Shown in pieces: positions 1-7,893 of a stretch of DNA of 64,000 nucleotides. The stretch covers positions 434,001 to 498,000 of the forward strand of contig JBMNVN010000001.1 in the NCBI GenBank assembly GCA_050946835.1. The letters run 5' to 3'. A model generated the notes under the pieces. It searched no databases and was not told where the DNA came from. It saw nothing but the letters and a program-made list of their open reading frames with translations. The translations under genes and the position numbers were made by a program. This stretch comes from UBA1447 sp002329225 (GTDB taxonomy: Bacteria; Bacillota; Clostridia; Oscillospirales; Acutalibacteraceae). The number at the start of each line of letters is the position of its first letter. The stretch's first letter is position 1.

Positions 1-1193
1 AAAAGGCCGTATAAAATTTCCATGGAGTCCATATTTGTGCAATCGGTTTTTCCGGCATTTTCGGACAGACGTTCACGCAGCCGACTGTCCTCAATTAAAG
101 ATATAATCGCCCGGCACACGGAGTCTTTATCCGGCGGAGCAATAAGGGCATCAAAGCCGTCCCTTACCTGGCTCCTTGCCGTTTTGAAGTCCGTTATGAC
201 AACGGGCTTGCCGAGAATTTGCGCTTCTCTGACCGTTACGGCTTTGCCTTCAAAACGGGAAGGCTGAACATAAATATCGCAGGCTTTAAAGTAAGGGTAA
301 GGGTTTGTCTTTTTGCCGAGAATAAGAAAATAATCTTCCAAACCCAGTTCTTTGATTTTTGTTCTTATATGCCTTTCTTCACTACCGTAGCCTACGGCGT
401 ACCATCTGATGCCGTAACCTTTTTTTACGAGTTCGGCACATATTTCGGCAGCAAAGTCAAAGGCCTTTGAATAAGAAAAGCGCCCTACGGTGAGCAGTTT
501 AACGCACGAGCCTCCCATCTCTTGAGGCAAAAACTGTTCCGCCTGACTTTTGACAAAGTCGGCTGATAAAATATTTTCCACCGTGAATGTCTTTTTCTTC
601 AGTGACGGATAAATCTCCGTAAAGACTTCGGCACATGAATCGGATACGGCGGCAATTGCACTGAACCTGTTCCAAATTTTCAAATCCTTTTCTTTATTGA
701 CATTTACCCGGGAATAGTCGGTGTGCACCCAGGCAATTTTCATGTCGGCACAAACCTTGCAGGCAACATAGTGATGGGGCCAAATATAGCTGATTGCCGC
801 ATCGTATTTAGTTTTAAGTTCCGGCAAAAAACTTATGGAATTGTCCCAATACGCCTGGCTCAAGTCCGTCCCCGGTTCCATATACTCCGTTGTCTTGTTT
901 ATCCTTTTTTTGATAGCGGCCTCGGCTTTTGAAAACAGACGGGCACCGGCAACAGTCCAACTGCCGGAAAATAATGCTTCTTTTATGGGCTTATGAAGTG
1001 CGGCAAGCGCCTTGTTTTCAGGCAGGATATTGCAGTTTACAGGGATGGAGTCAAGCAGTTCTCCCGTTTGGGAAAAGAGCAAAAGGTCGACCTCATACTT
1101 TTCGTAATCAAATTCGGCAAGCATGGCCGCAAGACTGCGCTCAACCCCGCCGATTTCCATAGCTGCGGCTGTTATCAGAACCCTTTTTCTCAT
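1..1193 (-). CDS. GT4 family glycosyltransferase, C-terminus cut by window edge
   Basis: The frame opens with ATG at 1193 and stays open to the left edge, about 397 codons. The N-terminus carries the GGVERSL motif typical of GT-B retaining glycosyltransferases, then WVHTDYSR in the acceptor half. The donor-binding half has a VGRFSYSK segment and an EGKAVTVREAQ motif (the EX7E-type region). It probably transfers a sugar from a nucleotide donor to a lipid-linked glycan on the cytoplasmic face. The start overlaps the stop of the GT32 gene by ATGA, so the two are translationally coupled in the polysaccharide operon. Donor and acceptor cannot be told. Confidence 0.85.
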   Translation of the reverse strand, partial: MRKRVLITAAAMEIGGVERSLAAMLAEFDYEKYEVDLLLFSQTGELLDSIPVNCNILPENKALAALHKPIKEALFSGSWTVAGARLFSKAEAAIKKRINKTTEYMEPGTDLSQAYWDNSISFLPELKTKYDAAISYIWPHHYVACKVCADMKIAWVHTDYSRVNVNKEKDLKIWNRFSAIAAVSDSCAEVFTEIYPSLKKKTFTVENILSADFVKSQAEQFLPQEMGGSCVKLLTVGRFSYSKAFDFAAEICAELVKKGYGIRWYAVGYGSEERHIRTKIKELGLEDYFLILGKKTNPYPYFKACDIYVQPSRFEGKAVTVREAQILGKPVVITDFKTARSQVRDGFDALIAPPDKDSVCRAIISLIEDSRLRERLSENAGKTDCTNMDSMEILYGL

Positions 1194-1912
1194 AGTTTTT
1201 GCCTCAGAGCCTTCAGAGTTTCAGGGCCGACAATCTTTATGACTATCTTTTTTATTGCCGCTTTAAGGCGTACCCGCCTCGGCAGCCAAAGTTTTGCAAA
1301 ATGATGAACACAGTAGCTGTCTGATGAAATAAAGTTTTCGCCGTTAATATAGTCATAAGGGCTGAAATAAGTTCTCGGGAAAACCGTAATCCCCTCTACC
1401 CTTTGCAGAGAATCATCTTTTTTAATCCCTTTTTCTTCCAGCAGCTTAGTCAATAAGACCACGTTTGTATCCTTGTGCTTTTTACCGTCAGGCTGCCAAT
1501 ATGAAAGGGATGAATAGTAGTCCAGGTATTCCTTCAGTATGGCTGCGTTTTTTTGCGCACCCATTACGCAGGTGCCGATATAGCCGCCCTGCTCAAAACC
1601 GGCAAAAAACTCCTCATCCAGCAAGTCATCAAAATTTTTAAACACTTCAACATCCGTATCCAAATAAATTCCGCCGAACTCGTTGAGTACAAAGGCCCGT
1701 GCCGCATCGCTGACAAAGGCGTAATTTTTGTCGTTATATGCCTGCCGGGTAAAATCGAAGAGGTCAATATTAAAATTGCTTTCGTTCCATTCCATAAGCT
1801 CGTAATCGGGCAGCCGCTTGGCCCAGGAGGCCATGCAGCGTTTGACAATTTCAGGTTTTTGTCCGCCGCCGAACCAGCAAAAATGAATTACCTTGGGAAT
1901 TATTTTACTCAC
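1190..1912 (-). CDS. GT32 family glycosyltransferase (capsular polysaccharide type)
   Basis: A 240-residue protein of the Gly_transf_sug (DXD sugar-binding) family. It begins IPKVIHFCWFGG, has SDAARAFVLNEFGGIYLD around residues 87-104 and the metal/nucleotide-binding TDVEV just after. This layout is characteristic of OCH1-like bacterial GT32 enzymes that add hexose to surface glycans. It has no membrane segment, so it acts in the cytoplasm. It overlaps its neighbours on both sides by 4 bp (ATGA), which places it firmly in the polysaccharide operon. The exact sugar is unknown. Confidence 0.9.
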   Translation of the reverse strand: MSKIIPKVIHFCWFGGGQKPEIVKRCMASWAKRLPDYELMEWNESNFNIDLFDFTRQAYNDKNYAFVSDAARAFVLNEFGGIYLDTDVEVFKNFDDLLDEEFFAGFEQGGYIGTCVMGAQKNAAILKEYLDYYSSLSYWQPDGKKHKDTNVVLLTKLLEEKGIKKDDSLQRVEGITVFPRTYFSPYDYINGENFISSDSYCVHHFAKLWLPRRVRLKAAIKKIVIKIVGPETLKALRQKL

Positions 1913-3003
1913 CGCCCGAAGAAATTGCTTTTATACCCGGCAATCGAGTATCTGGCAAACCAGAAGAAAGTGCTGTATAACACTAAAGTGATGATATATA
2001 TGAGTTTTTCATCTTTTTTCTTGAAACTGTTTTTTACGAGCCAAACAGTCAGGAGTATGTAGTAAACCGAAGTATAGATTGCGAATCTGGCAAAAATCCA
2101 GTTATAGAGGGAGATAAGATAAAAGCAAAAATTTATGACCGAGAGGTTAATCAGAACATCTCCGGTAAAACCGAGGCTGCGAAGCCTTTCTTTTGAAAAA
2201 TAGGCTATAACGACAGGCACCAAGACAACTATAACCCGGATAAGACTTGAGCCTTTTTCAATCCCTTCAGTAAACCACCCGTTTTCTTCATAAATTGAAA
2301 AATCGGATTCGGCAACCACACGGAGAAAACCCGGTAAAAACGCATCAAATAAAAGGGTGGCAAGCATACTGAAAAAGATGATTGCGTACGAGGTCGGCGA
2401 CCAGGCTTTACGCCTTACGATAAAGTATATAGGGAGCATAATAATTGCCGAGGAGTGAACCGCTGAGGCAAGCACAACAATCAGGGCATATTTCAGCCAC
2501 GACCGTTTATCTTGGGAAAACATATATTTTGCTCCAGAAATAAGAATACCGGCGGCCATATATTGGCGCATTCCGTTAAAAGAAAAAGTGTAGTAAGTGG
2601 TGGCCACAAACAGAAAAATGCCGAGTTCGTAAGAAAACGAATAACGGTACAGAATATAAATAACCGGTACACAGGAAATCACAGCGCCTATGTAAATTAA
2701 AATCTGGGGTTTGTCCGTCATCTGCCGTAAAATATAGGTTAAGCAGCCGTACAGGCACTCCCTGTCGCCGAGGCGGGGCTTTTCCAAATTATTGCCCATA
2801 ACTGCAAAGCCGTGCATATTATAAAAAGTGTCCCCGAGGTTGTTGCGCAAGCCGGAGAACAGGGTAAAAAGAATTGCGGGAATTAAAAAACCTGCGGGGT
2901 TGGGAAGCCTTTGGCCCAACTCTCCGGCGGCGGCTAACGGGTAGCGCACGGAGAAAAGAGCGGCGGCAAAACAAATTATGAAGACTACGGTTAAATAAAT
3001 CAT
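1909..3003 (-). CDS. EpsG family membrane protein, putative polysaccharide polymerase (Wzy-like)
   Basis: A 364-residue polytopic membrane protein with about ten hydrophobic segments. The N-terminal third contains the EpsG signature: LFSGLRNNLGDT after the first helices and a later FNGMRQYMAAGI segment. EpsG proteins in Bacillus and Clostridia exopolysaccharide loci are thought to polymerise repeat units on the outer membrane face, as Wzy does. It sits between a GT2 gene (11-bp gap) and a GT32 gene (4-bp overlap). It is the only polymerase candidate in the cluster. Polymerase function is inferred from family and context. Confidence 0.85.
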   Translation of the reverse strand: MIYLTVVFIICFAAALFSVRYPLAAAGELGQRLPNPAGFLIPAILFTLFSGLRNNLGDTFYNMHGFAVMGNNLEKPRLGDRECLYGCLTYILRQMTDKPQILIYIGAVISCVPVIYILYRYSFSYELGIFLFVATTYYTFSFNGMRQYMAAGILISGAKYMFSQDKRSWLKYALIVVLASAVHSSAIIMLPIYFIVRRKAWSPTSYAIIFFSMLATLLFDAFLPGFLRVVAESDFSIYEENGWFTEGIEKGSSLIRVIVVLVPVVIAYFSKERLRSLGFTGDVLINLSVINFCFYLISLYNWIFARFAIYTSVYYILLTVWLVKNSFKKKDEKLIYIITLVLYSTFFWFARYSIAGYKSNFFGR

Positions 3004-3014
3004 TTTGTCCTCTG

Positions 3015-3902
3015 TCAGCGCTTATGTTTTATCAGAATAAAAAGCCAAAGTAAAAATCCGGCGGGAGCGCAAAGAAGCATCAAAGCTTTTTTAGGCGATT
3101 CGGAAAGCCAGTTTTTGTTTTTTGAAATCAAACAGGAAGATATGTAATGAACACACTGCCTGAGGCGATAGGGAAAATCCGCATAGGGCAGGCTCATGCA
3201 GAGCCGTCGGCTGTATGAAAAGCCTTTGGGGTTATTCATATATTGACGGTACATGTTTTTTGTTGAACCGTCCTGCAAATATTCCACAATGCAGACGACC
3301 TCATTGAGGTTCAGTAATTTATAGTCCAAGTCGAGCATACAATACTTTGTGGCAAGGTTTAAATACTTTTCATCCTCAAAGACCGGATAAGGGTAAAGCT
3401 TTGTCAGCTCGGAACGCAAAATAAACTTTTTGTCCCCCTTGACTCCGGCTTTGTAATAATACTCATAGTAGGTGGCGCAGGCTAAGTTTTCGGGGAAGGC
3501 GGTTCCGATAATGCTGCCGTCCTCATAAGCATCAAGAGCTAAAAAACCCGATACGGAATCATCCTTTTCACTGTTCATCCAAAAGTTTTTGATTTTTGCA
3601 ACCGCATCGTCGGGCATATAGTCGTCCGAATCGATACAGGTGTTGAGTTCGGTTTCGATATTCTCATAGGCTAAATTATGTGCGCTGTGCATTCCGCCGT
3701 TTTCTTTATGGAAATAGAGAATTTCAAAACCGTTGTCGGCGCTTTGCCATTCCTTTATCAAAGCGGCGGTTTCATCCGTTGAGCCGTCATCCACAACCAT
3801 CCAAATGAAGTCTTTGCAGGTCTGCCGCCTTAAAGACTCATAACATTTATGCAGCGTATAGGCCCTGTTGTATGTAGGAGTAAAAACGGTTAAAAAAGGC
3901 AA
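3015..3902 (-). CDS. GT2 family glycosyltransferase
   Basis: A 295-residue protein with the GT-A fold N-terminus: LTVFTPTYNRAYTLHKC, then VVDDGSTDET (nucleotide binding) and CIDSDDYM around residue 90 (the DXD-like metal site). The C-terminus has one hydrophobic stretch ending in KHKR, which may anchor it to the membrane. It likely transfers a sugar by inversion to the lipid-linked repeat unit. It lies 10 bp downstream of the preceding GT gene in the operon. Substrate is unknown. Confidence 0.88.
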   Translation of the reverse strand: MPFLTVFTPTYNRAYTLHKCYESLRRQTCKDFIWMVVDDGSTDETAALIKEWQSADNGFEILYFHKENGGMHSAHNLAYENIETELNTCIDSDDYMPDDAVAKIKNFWMNSEKDDSVSGFLALDAYEDGSIIGTAFPENLACATYYEYYYKAGVKGDKKFILRSELTKLYPYPVFEDEKYLNLATKYCMLDLDYKLLNLNEVVCIVEYLQDGSTKNMYRQYMNNPKGFSYSRRLCMSLPYADFPYRLRQCVHYISSCLISKNKNWLSESPKKALMLLCAPAGFLLWLFILIKHKR

Positions 3903-3912
3903 GGCATTTCTC

Positions 3913-4977
3913 CTATATCAGTTCAAGCGCACGGGCTATCATTTTCTCACAGCGCATATACTCGTTGAAGTATTGATAATTAGCCTGCATCATACGGCTT
4001 CTTTTTTGATTGTCGAAAAGTTCCGCAACTTTTTCCACACATTCCGTAACATTATTAAAGGTCAGATAGTTTACGTTTTCCGAAAGGTCACCGATAGACG
4101 AATAAAAAAGAGGTTCGGTCACAATTGCCTTTGATGCGGCGATGTATTCGGCAAACTTCCAACCCGTGGAACGGTGCAGCCCGCTTGTGGCAATATGAAT
4201 GTCGAAGCGCTTCATATGGTCAAGGTAGTTGTCTTTTCTGCCCGTTTGAGGGGTTTCCAAAACGATATCGGGATAAGAGGATTTGGAAAAATCCGCAGGA
4301 ATGACTCCGCCGAAAAAGCGTGAGCCGAACTCCTTGCGGCATAGTCTGATACAGGCCGCTCTGGTTTCGTTTATCAAAGAACGTTCTTCGCTTTTTTCGT
4401 TTGTCAACTGCCCTTTAAAATCTCCGGCAGGGTTCCAAAGTCTTGTCATAAAAAGCACTTTCGGTTCCGGTGAACATACGGGTAACGCTTTGAAGTTTTT
4501 TTCGAACACATGGCCGTTATAACAGGCGGTTCCCGGAATTTTTCTGACAACCTTCTTCAGTTTTTCTTTGGAAGGATCGCAGGGCACGGGGTCGTGAGCC
4601 GCACTTTCAGGGGCAGTCACCCAGTAATTCGGAGCGGTGGCCTTAATTTTTTCGGGGGATTTGAGAACCCGGTTCATGTCGGTATTAAAACTGCGTTTTA
4701 CAAGGACATCACATCTGTCAAGCAGGCCGTTATAGAACTGCACATATCCGTTTTTACATTCGGGCAGATTGTCATAGCCGTCATTCATATCAAAGATGTA
4801 GAGTTTGTCTTCCGTTTCCGCTTCCAACATGTTATAGGGGAGTCTTCGCTTATCATCGGGTTTAAGGGGAATAATCGTCAGGTTAAGAGTCCCCGCTCTG
4901 CCGAGGGCTTCAAAACCGGCAATCACCTGATAAAGATGCAGCGGAACCTCACTTAGAAACAGACGGCAGTTTATCAT
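3913..4977 (-). CDS. Divergent GT-B-like glycosyltransferase
   Basis: About 354 residues when started at ATG 4977 (MINCRLFLSEV). The open frame runs further upstream to 5061, but that part lies inside the preceding GT4 gene. The C-terminal half resembles the donor domain of GT1/GT4 enzymes: a FDIHIATSGLHRSTGWKFAEY stretch, then AIVTEPLFYS, and a final segment like the Glyco_trans_1_2 domain. The N-terminal half is not recognisable to me. It overlaps the upstream gene by 29 bp. Location among seven glycan genes supports a transferase role; the alternative is a non-catalytic GT-like protein. Confidence 0.6.
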   Translation of the reverse strand: MINCRLFLSEVPLHLYQVIAGFEALGRAGTLNLTIIPLKPDDKRRLPYNMLEAETEDKLYIFDMNDGYDNLPECKNGYVQFYNGLLDRCDVLVKRSFNTDMNRVLKSPEKIKATAPNYWVTAPESAAHDPVPCDPSKEKLKKVVRKIPGTACYNGHVFEKNFKALPVCSPEPKVLFMTRLWNPAGDFKGQLTNEKSEERSLINETRAACIRLCRKEFGSRFFGGVIPADFSKSSYPDIVLETPQTGRKDNYLDHMKRFDIHIATSGLHRSTGWKFAEYIAASKAIVTEPLFYSSIGDLSENVNYLTFNNVTECVEKVAELFDNQKRSRMMQANYQYFNEYMRCEKMIARALELI

Positions 4978-6079
4978 AAATCCCCTCCACTTCTTTCGCT
5001 GTGCTTTTAATATCGTAACCGGCTGATACGGCTTTCTTCCAGGAATCCGTTCGGTCCGCACCTGACTTTTTTATATTCCGAGCCCAAATTTCGGCATTGT
5101 CTAAAGGTAAAAATCTAAGGGGCGCCCCTCCGAAATCCGCCTCCCGTGTGACTGTGTCTGAAACCAGACAATCAGCCCCCGAACACTGAGCTTCCACAAG
5201 GGCCAGAGGCAGACCTTCAAATTTTGAGGGCAATAAAAAAACATCGGCCCTTTGCAACAATCTTTCCACATCATCTCTCAAGCCTAAAAAACGGACACAG
5301 TCATCAATTTTAAGTTTTTTCACCTTTTCGATTGCCGTATTTTTCAGTGGGCCTTCCCCAACCATCAGTAAAACCGAGTTTTTGTTTTTGCCGTGATAAG
5401 CCGAAAACACATCCAACAAAAACAGGTGATTTTTCTGGTCGCAAAACCTGCCGGTATGCATAAGAACCGCCGTATCCTGCCCGACATCCAACTCCTCACC
5501 CATCTGTTGGCGCATTTCGGAGTTGAAGCGAAATTTCTCCGCATCTATTCCGTTTTTTAATACGGTTGCCCTTTCATAATAACCGGGATAAAGCCACCGG
5601 GCCGCACATTCGGAGCAGGCAAGCAAACAATTGGCCGCGGATTTAATTTTGCCGCGGCAACGGTTTTTGTAAAGATTTTCCGGGACGGCGGCGAGACCGG
5701 TTCTTGTGAACCTGCTGTTGTGGGCATGAGCTATACGCAGAGGAATTCCCGCTTTTTTAGCACAGGCAAGAATAATTCCGGTGGTTGTTTCCAAATGGGA
5801 GTGAACGATTTTAAATTCGGGATGGGCGGAAAAGAATTCCGTCAGTTTCTTTGTATAAAGATAAGGGCCGAGTTTTTTCAGGTTTTTCATTCGATAAATC
5901 CGGCCGCCCAACTGTTCAATTTCACTCTGATAATAATACATTTCTCCCGCTTCATTAACCAGAAAATCGAACGCATACTTTTCCCGGTCGATGTTGCGTA
6001 ATATATTCATTATCAAGCTCTCCGCTCCGCCGCAGTTCATAGAGTTTAGCACATGAAGAACCCGTTCAGTATCCGGCAT
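4949..6079 (-). CDS. GT4 family glycosyltransferase (EpsF/CapM type)
   Basis: A 376-residue GT-B enzyme. The N-terminus reads RVLHVLNSMNCGGAES, the acceptor-domain signature of EpsF-like transferases. HSHLETTTGI follows near residue 95 and AHAHNSRF near 120. The donor domain has HTGRFCDQKNH and the EGLPLALVEAQ motif (EX7E). It should be cytoplasmic and extend the undecaprenyl-linked repeat unit. It overlaps the next upstream gene by 14 bp. Confidence 0.9.
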   Translation of the reverse strand: MPDTERVLHVLNSMNCGGAESLIMNILRNIDREKYAFDFLVNEAGEMYYYQSEIEQLGGRIYRMKNLKKLGPYLYTKKLTEFFSAHPEFKIVHSHLETTTGIILACAKKAGIPLRIAHAHNSRFTRTGLAAVPENLYKNRCRGKIKSAANCLLACSECAARWLYPGYYERATVLKNGIDAEKFRFNSEMRQQMGEELDVGQDTAVLMHTGRFCDQKNHLFLLDVFSAYHGKNKNSVLLMVGEGPLKNTAIEKVKKLKIDDCVRFLGLRDDVERLLQRADVFLLPSKFEGLPLALVEAQCSGADCLVSDTVTREADFGGAPLRFLPLDNAEIWARNIKKSGADRTDSWKKAVSAGYDIKSTAKEVEGIYDKLPSVSK

Positions 6080-7190
6080 AAACCGCCATCATCTCCTCTA
6101 TCACCGCTTCGACCTTGTAGGGAACAGCGGAACTGACCGCTTTATCCGACATTCTCTCATATTTCAGTTTATCATCGGCAAGTTCGGCAACCTTTCGAGC
6201 CATTTCTTCGGGGGATTCGGGGTGCACCAAAAAACCGTTGCTGCCGTCTTTTACAAGTTCCCTGTGCCCTCGGTTATCAGTGGCTATAACCGGTAAACCG
6301 CAGGCCAAGGATTCCATTACGTTTACGGGAAGGCCCTCTCTTAAACTTGAGGCAACCTCCATATCACACATGGGCAGAATGTTATGAACATCGTTGCGGT
6401 GACCGTAAAATTCAACAAAATCGGCAACACCCAAATCTTCGGCTCTCTTTTTAATCTTACCTTCGGTAAAATCCTCCCCGACAAGGATGAGGCGGACATC
6501 CTTCCTTTGTTTTATCAGTTCCGCTAAAGCCCTGAGTAAAAAAGTCTGGTTTTTGTTGCGGTTTATTTCGGACACATAAATCAGCAAAAGGGTGCTGTCG
6601 GAATAACCGCATTGTGCCCTCAACCTGCTTTTTTCCTGTTGGGAAATCCGCTTAAAACGGTTGCCGTCATAACCCACGCCGTGAACAAAAAAAGTTTTGC
6701 CGGCCTTTAAATGTTTTGAGGCTAACGAATAATCTTCCTTGTTGATTGTAATAAGACCGTCCGTTACTCGGGAAAGCAACCTTTCAACCGAAAAAAACAC
6801 AAGCCAACTGAGCAGGGAAGAACCCTTGTAGAAATGAAAACCGTGGGCAGTATAAATAACTTTTGTCCCCCCGTTTCCGCTGCCAATCTGTGCGACCCTT
6901 GTCAGTACGCCTCCCATAGGCGTTCCGCAGTGAATAATGTCATAGCCGCCCTGTTTTATTATGCTTTTTATTTGCCGGTAAGCCTCGATATGCTTAAGGC
7001 TCATGGGACTGCGTTCGATATGGACATTATAAAGACGGTGGCAACCGTGAAGCGGAGCTTCACCTGTGCACAGGCAGTCAACCTGCCATCCCTCGTCAGC
7101 AAGGCGTTCAAAATATGGCAGGTAAAAGGCTTGAAAATGTTTTACGACCGTTGCAACGAAAAGGATTTTTTTCAAACGCTGTCTTCCCAT
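6066..7190 (-). CDS. GT4 family glycosyltransferase (EpsD type)
   Basis: A 374-residue GT-B enzyme. It has KKILFVATVVKHFQAFYLP at the N-terminus, IHCGTPMGGVLTR near residue 84 and YTAHGFHFYKG near 113. The donor domain shows YVSEINRNKNQ and EGLPVNVMESLACGLPV. This is close to the family that often adds the second sugar after the priming transferase, consistent with its position directly after it. The listed start is ATG 7190. A TTG at 7175, preceded by GGGAAG, gives the more usual N-terminus MKKILFV, so the true start is uncertain by 15 bases. Confidence 0.9.
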   Translation of the reverse strand: MGRQRLKKILFVATVVKHFQAFYLPYFERLADEGWQVDCLCTGEAPLHGCHRLYNVHIERSPMSLKHIEAYRQIKSIIKQGGYDIIHCGTPMGGVLTRVAQIGSGNGGTKVIYTAHGFHFYKGSSLLSWLVFFSVERLLSRVTDGLITINKEDYSLASKHLKAGKTFFVHGVGYDGNRFKRISQQEKSRLRAQCGYSDSTLLLIYVSEINRNKNQTFLLRALAELIKQRKDVRLILVGEDFTEGKIKKRAEDLGVADFVEFYGHRNDVHNILPMCDMEVASSLREGLPVNVMESLACGLPVIATDNRGHRELVKDGSNGFLVHPESPEEMARKVAELADDKLKYERMSDKAVSSAVPYKVEAVIEEMMAVYAGY

Positions 7191-7216
7191 TCAAAATAAT
7201 ATCGCTATATTTCAGT

Positions 7217-7795
7217 TTAGAAAGGCTCCTGAGATACGGTTTTTTTCGATTCCCGATCAGCCTCAAAACGCCGGACCTGTTTACCGTCTTTGTCATTTAT
7301 TCCTTCACACTTTAACACATTCATGAAGGTTTTAATAAATATCTTCAAATCCAGCAAAAAACTTAAATGTTCCACATAATAAACATCGTATTCAAATTTT
7401 TCTTCCCAAGTGATTGCATTTCTGCCGTTAACCTGAGCAAGTCCCGTAAGGCCGGGAAGCACTTCATGCCTGCGTAGCTGGCGGCTGTTATAAAGAGGCA
7501 AATACTCCGTTAGCAAGGGGCGGGGACCGATAAAGCTCATATCCCCTTTTAGGATATTGAACAGTTGAGGCAGCTCGTCCAGACTGGTTTTTCGCAAAAC
7601 GCCTCCCAATTCCGTAATTCTTGCCGCCTCGTTTTGACTGTCAGATAATGTTTCGTTCGGCGGCAACATGGTTCTGAATTTATATATTGTGAAGCGATTT
7701 GCGTTTTTTCCCGGTCTTTCCTGCTTAAACAGCGCAGGCCCTTTTCCCTCAACCTTTATAAAAAGCGCTATAAAAAGCATCGGCAGCCCAAGCAC
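7217..7795 (-). CDS. Undecaprenyl-phosphate sugar phosphotransferase (WcaJ/EpsL type), 5' end apparently frameshifted
   Basis: Bacterial sugar transferase family: VEGKGPALFKQERPGKN, YKFRTM, RKTSLDELPQLFNILKGDMS and GPRPLLTEYLPLY are all present. It primes repeat-unit synthesis by moving a sugar-1-phosphate to undecaprenyl phosphate at the membrane. The only start-type codon in this frame is GTG 7795, which would remove most of the first membrane helix. The frame remains open upstream to a TAA at 7880-7882 and encodes the expected helix (KRIFDFLG). ATG codons at 7866 and 7863 sit one frame away, and one extra A in the run at 7855-7858 would join them. The gene is therefore either frameshifted or contains a sequence error. 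Confidence 0.88.
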   Translation of the reverse strand: MLGLPMLFIALFIKVEGKGPALFKQERPGKNANRFTIYKFRTMLPPNETLSDSQNEAARITELGGVLRKTSLDELPQLFNILKGDMSFIGPRPLLTEYLPLYNSRQLRRHEVLPGLTGLAQVNGRNAITWEEKFEYDVYYVEHLSFLLDLKIFIKTFMNVLKCEGINDKDGKQVRRFEADRESKKTVSQEPF

Positions 7796-7893
7796 GGCAA
7801 GGGCCGACGATGCTCCTAAAAAATCAAAAATCCTTTTTAGCCGACTGTATGCGATTTTCTCATCATCTCGCTTGATAGTTTAGAGTATCGGGT

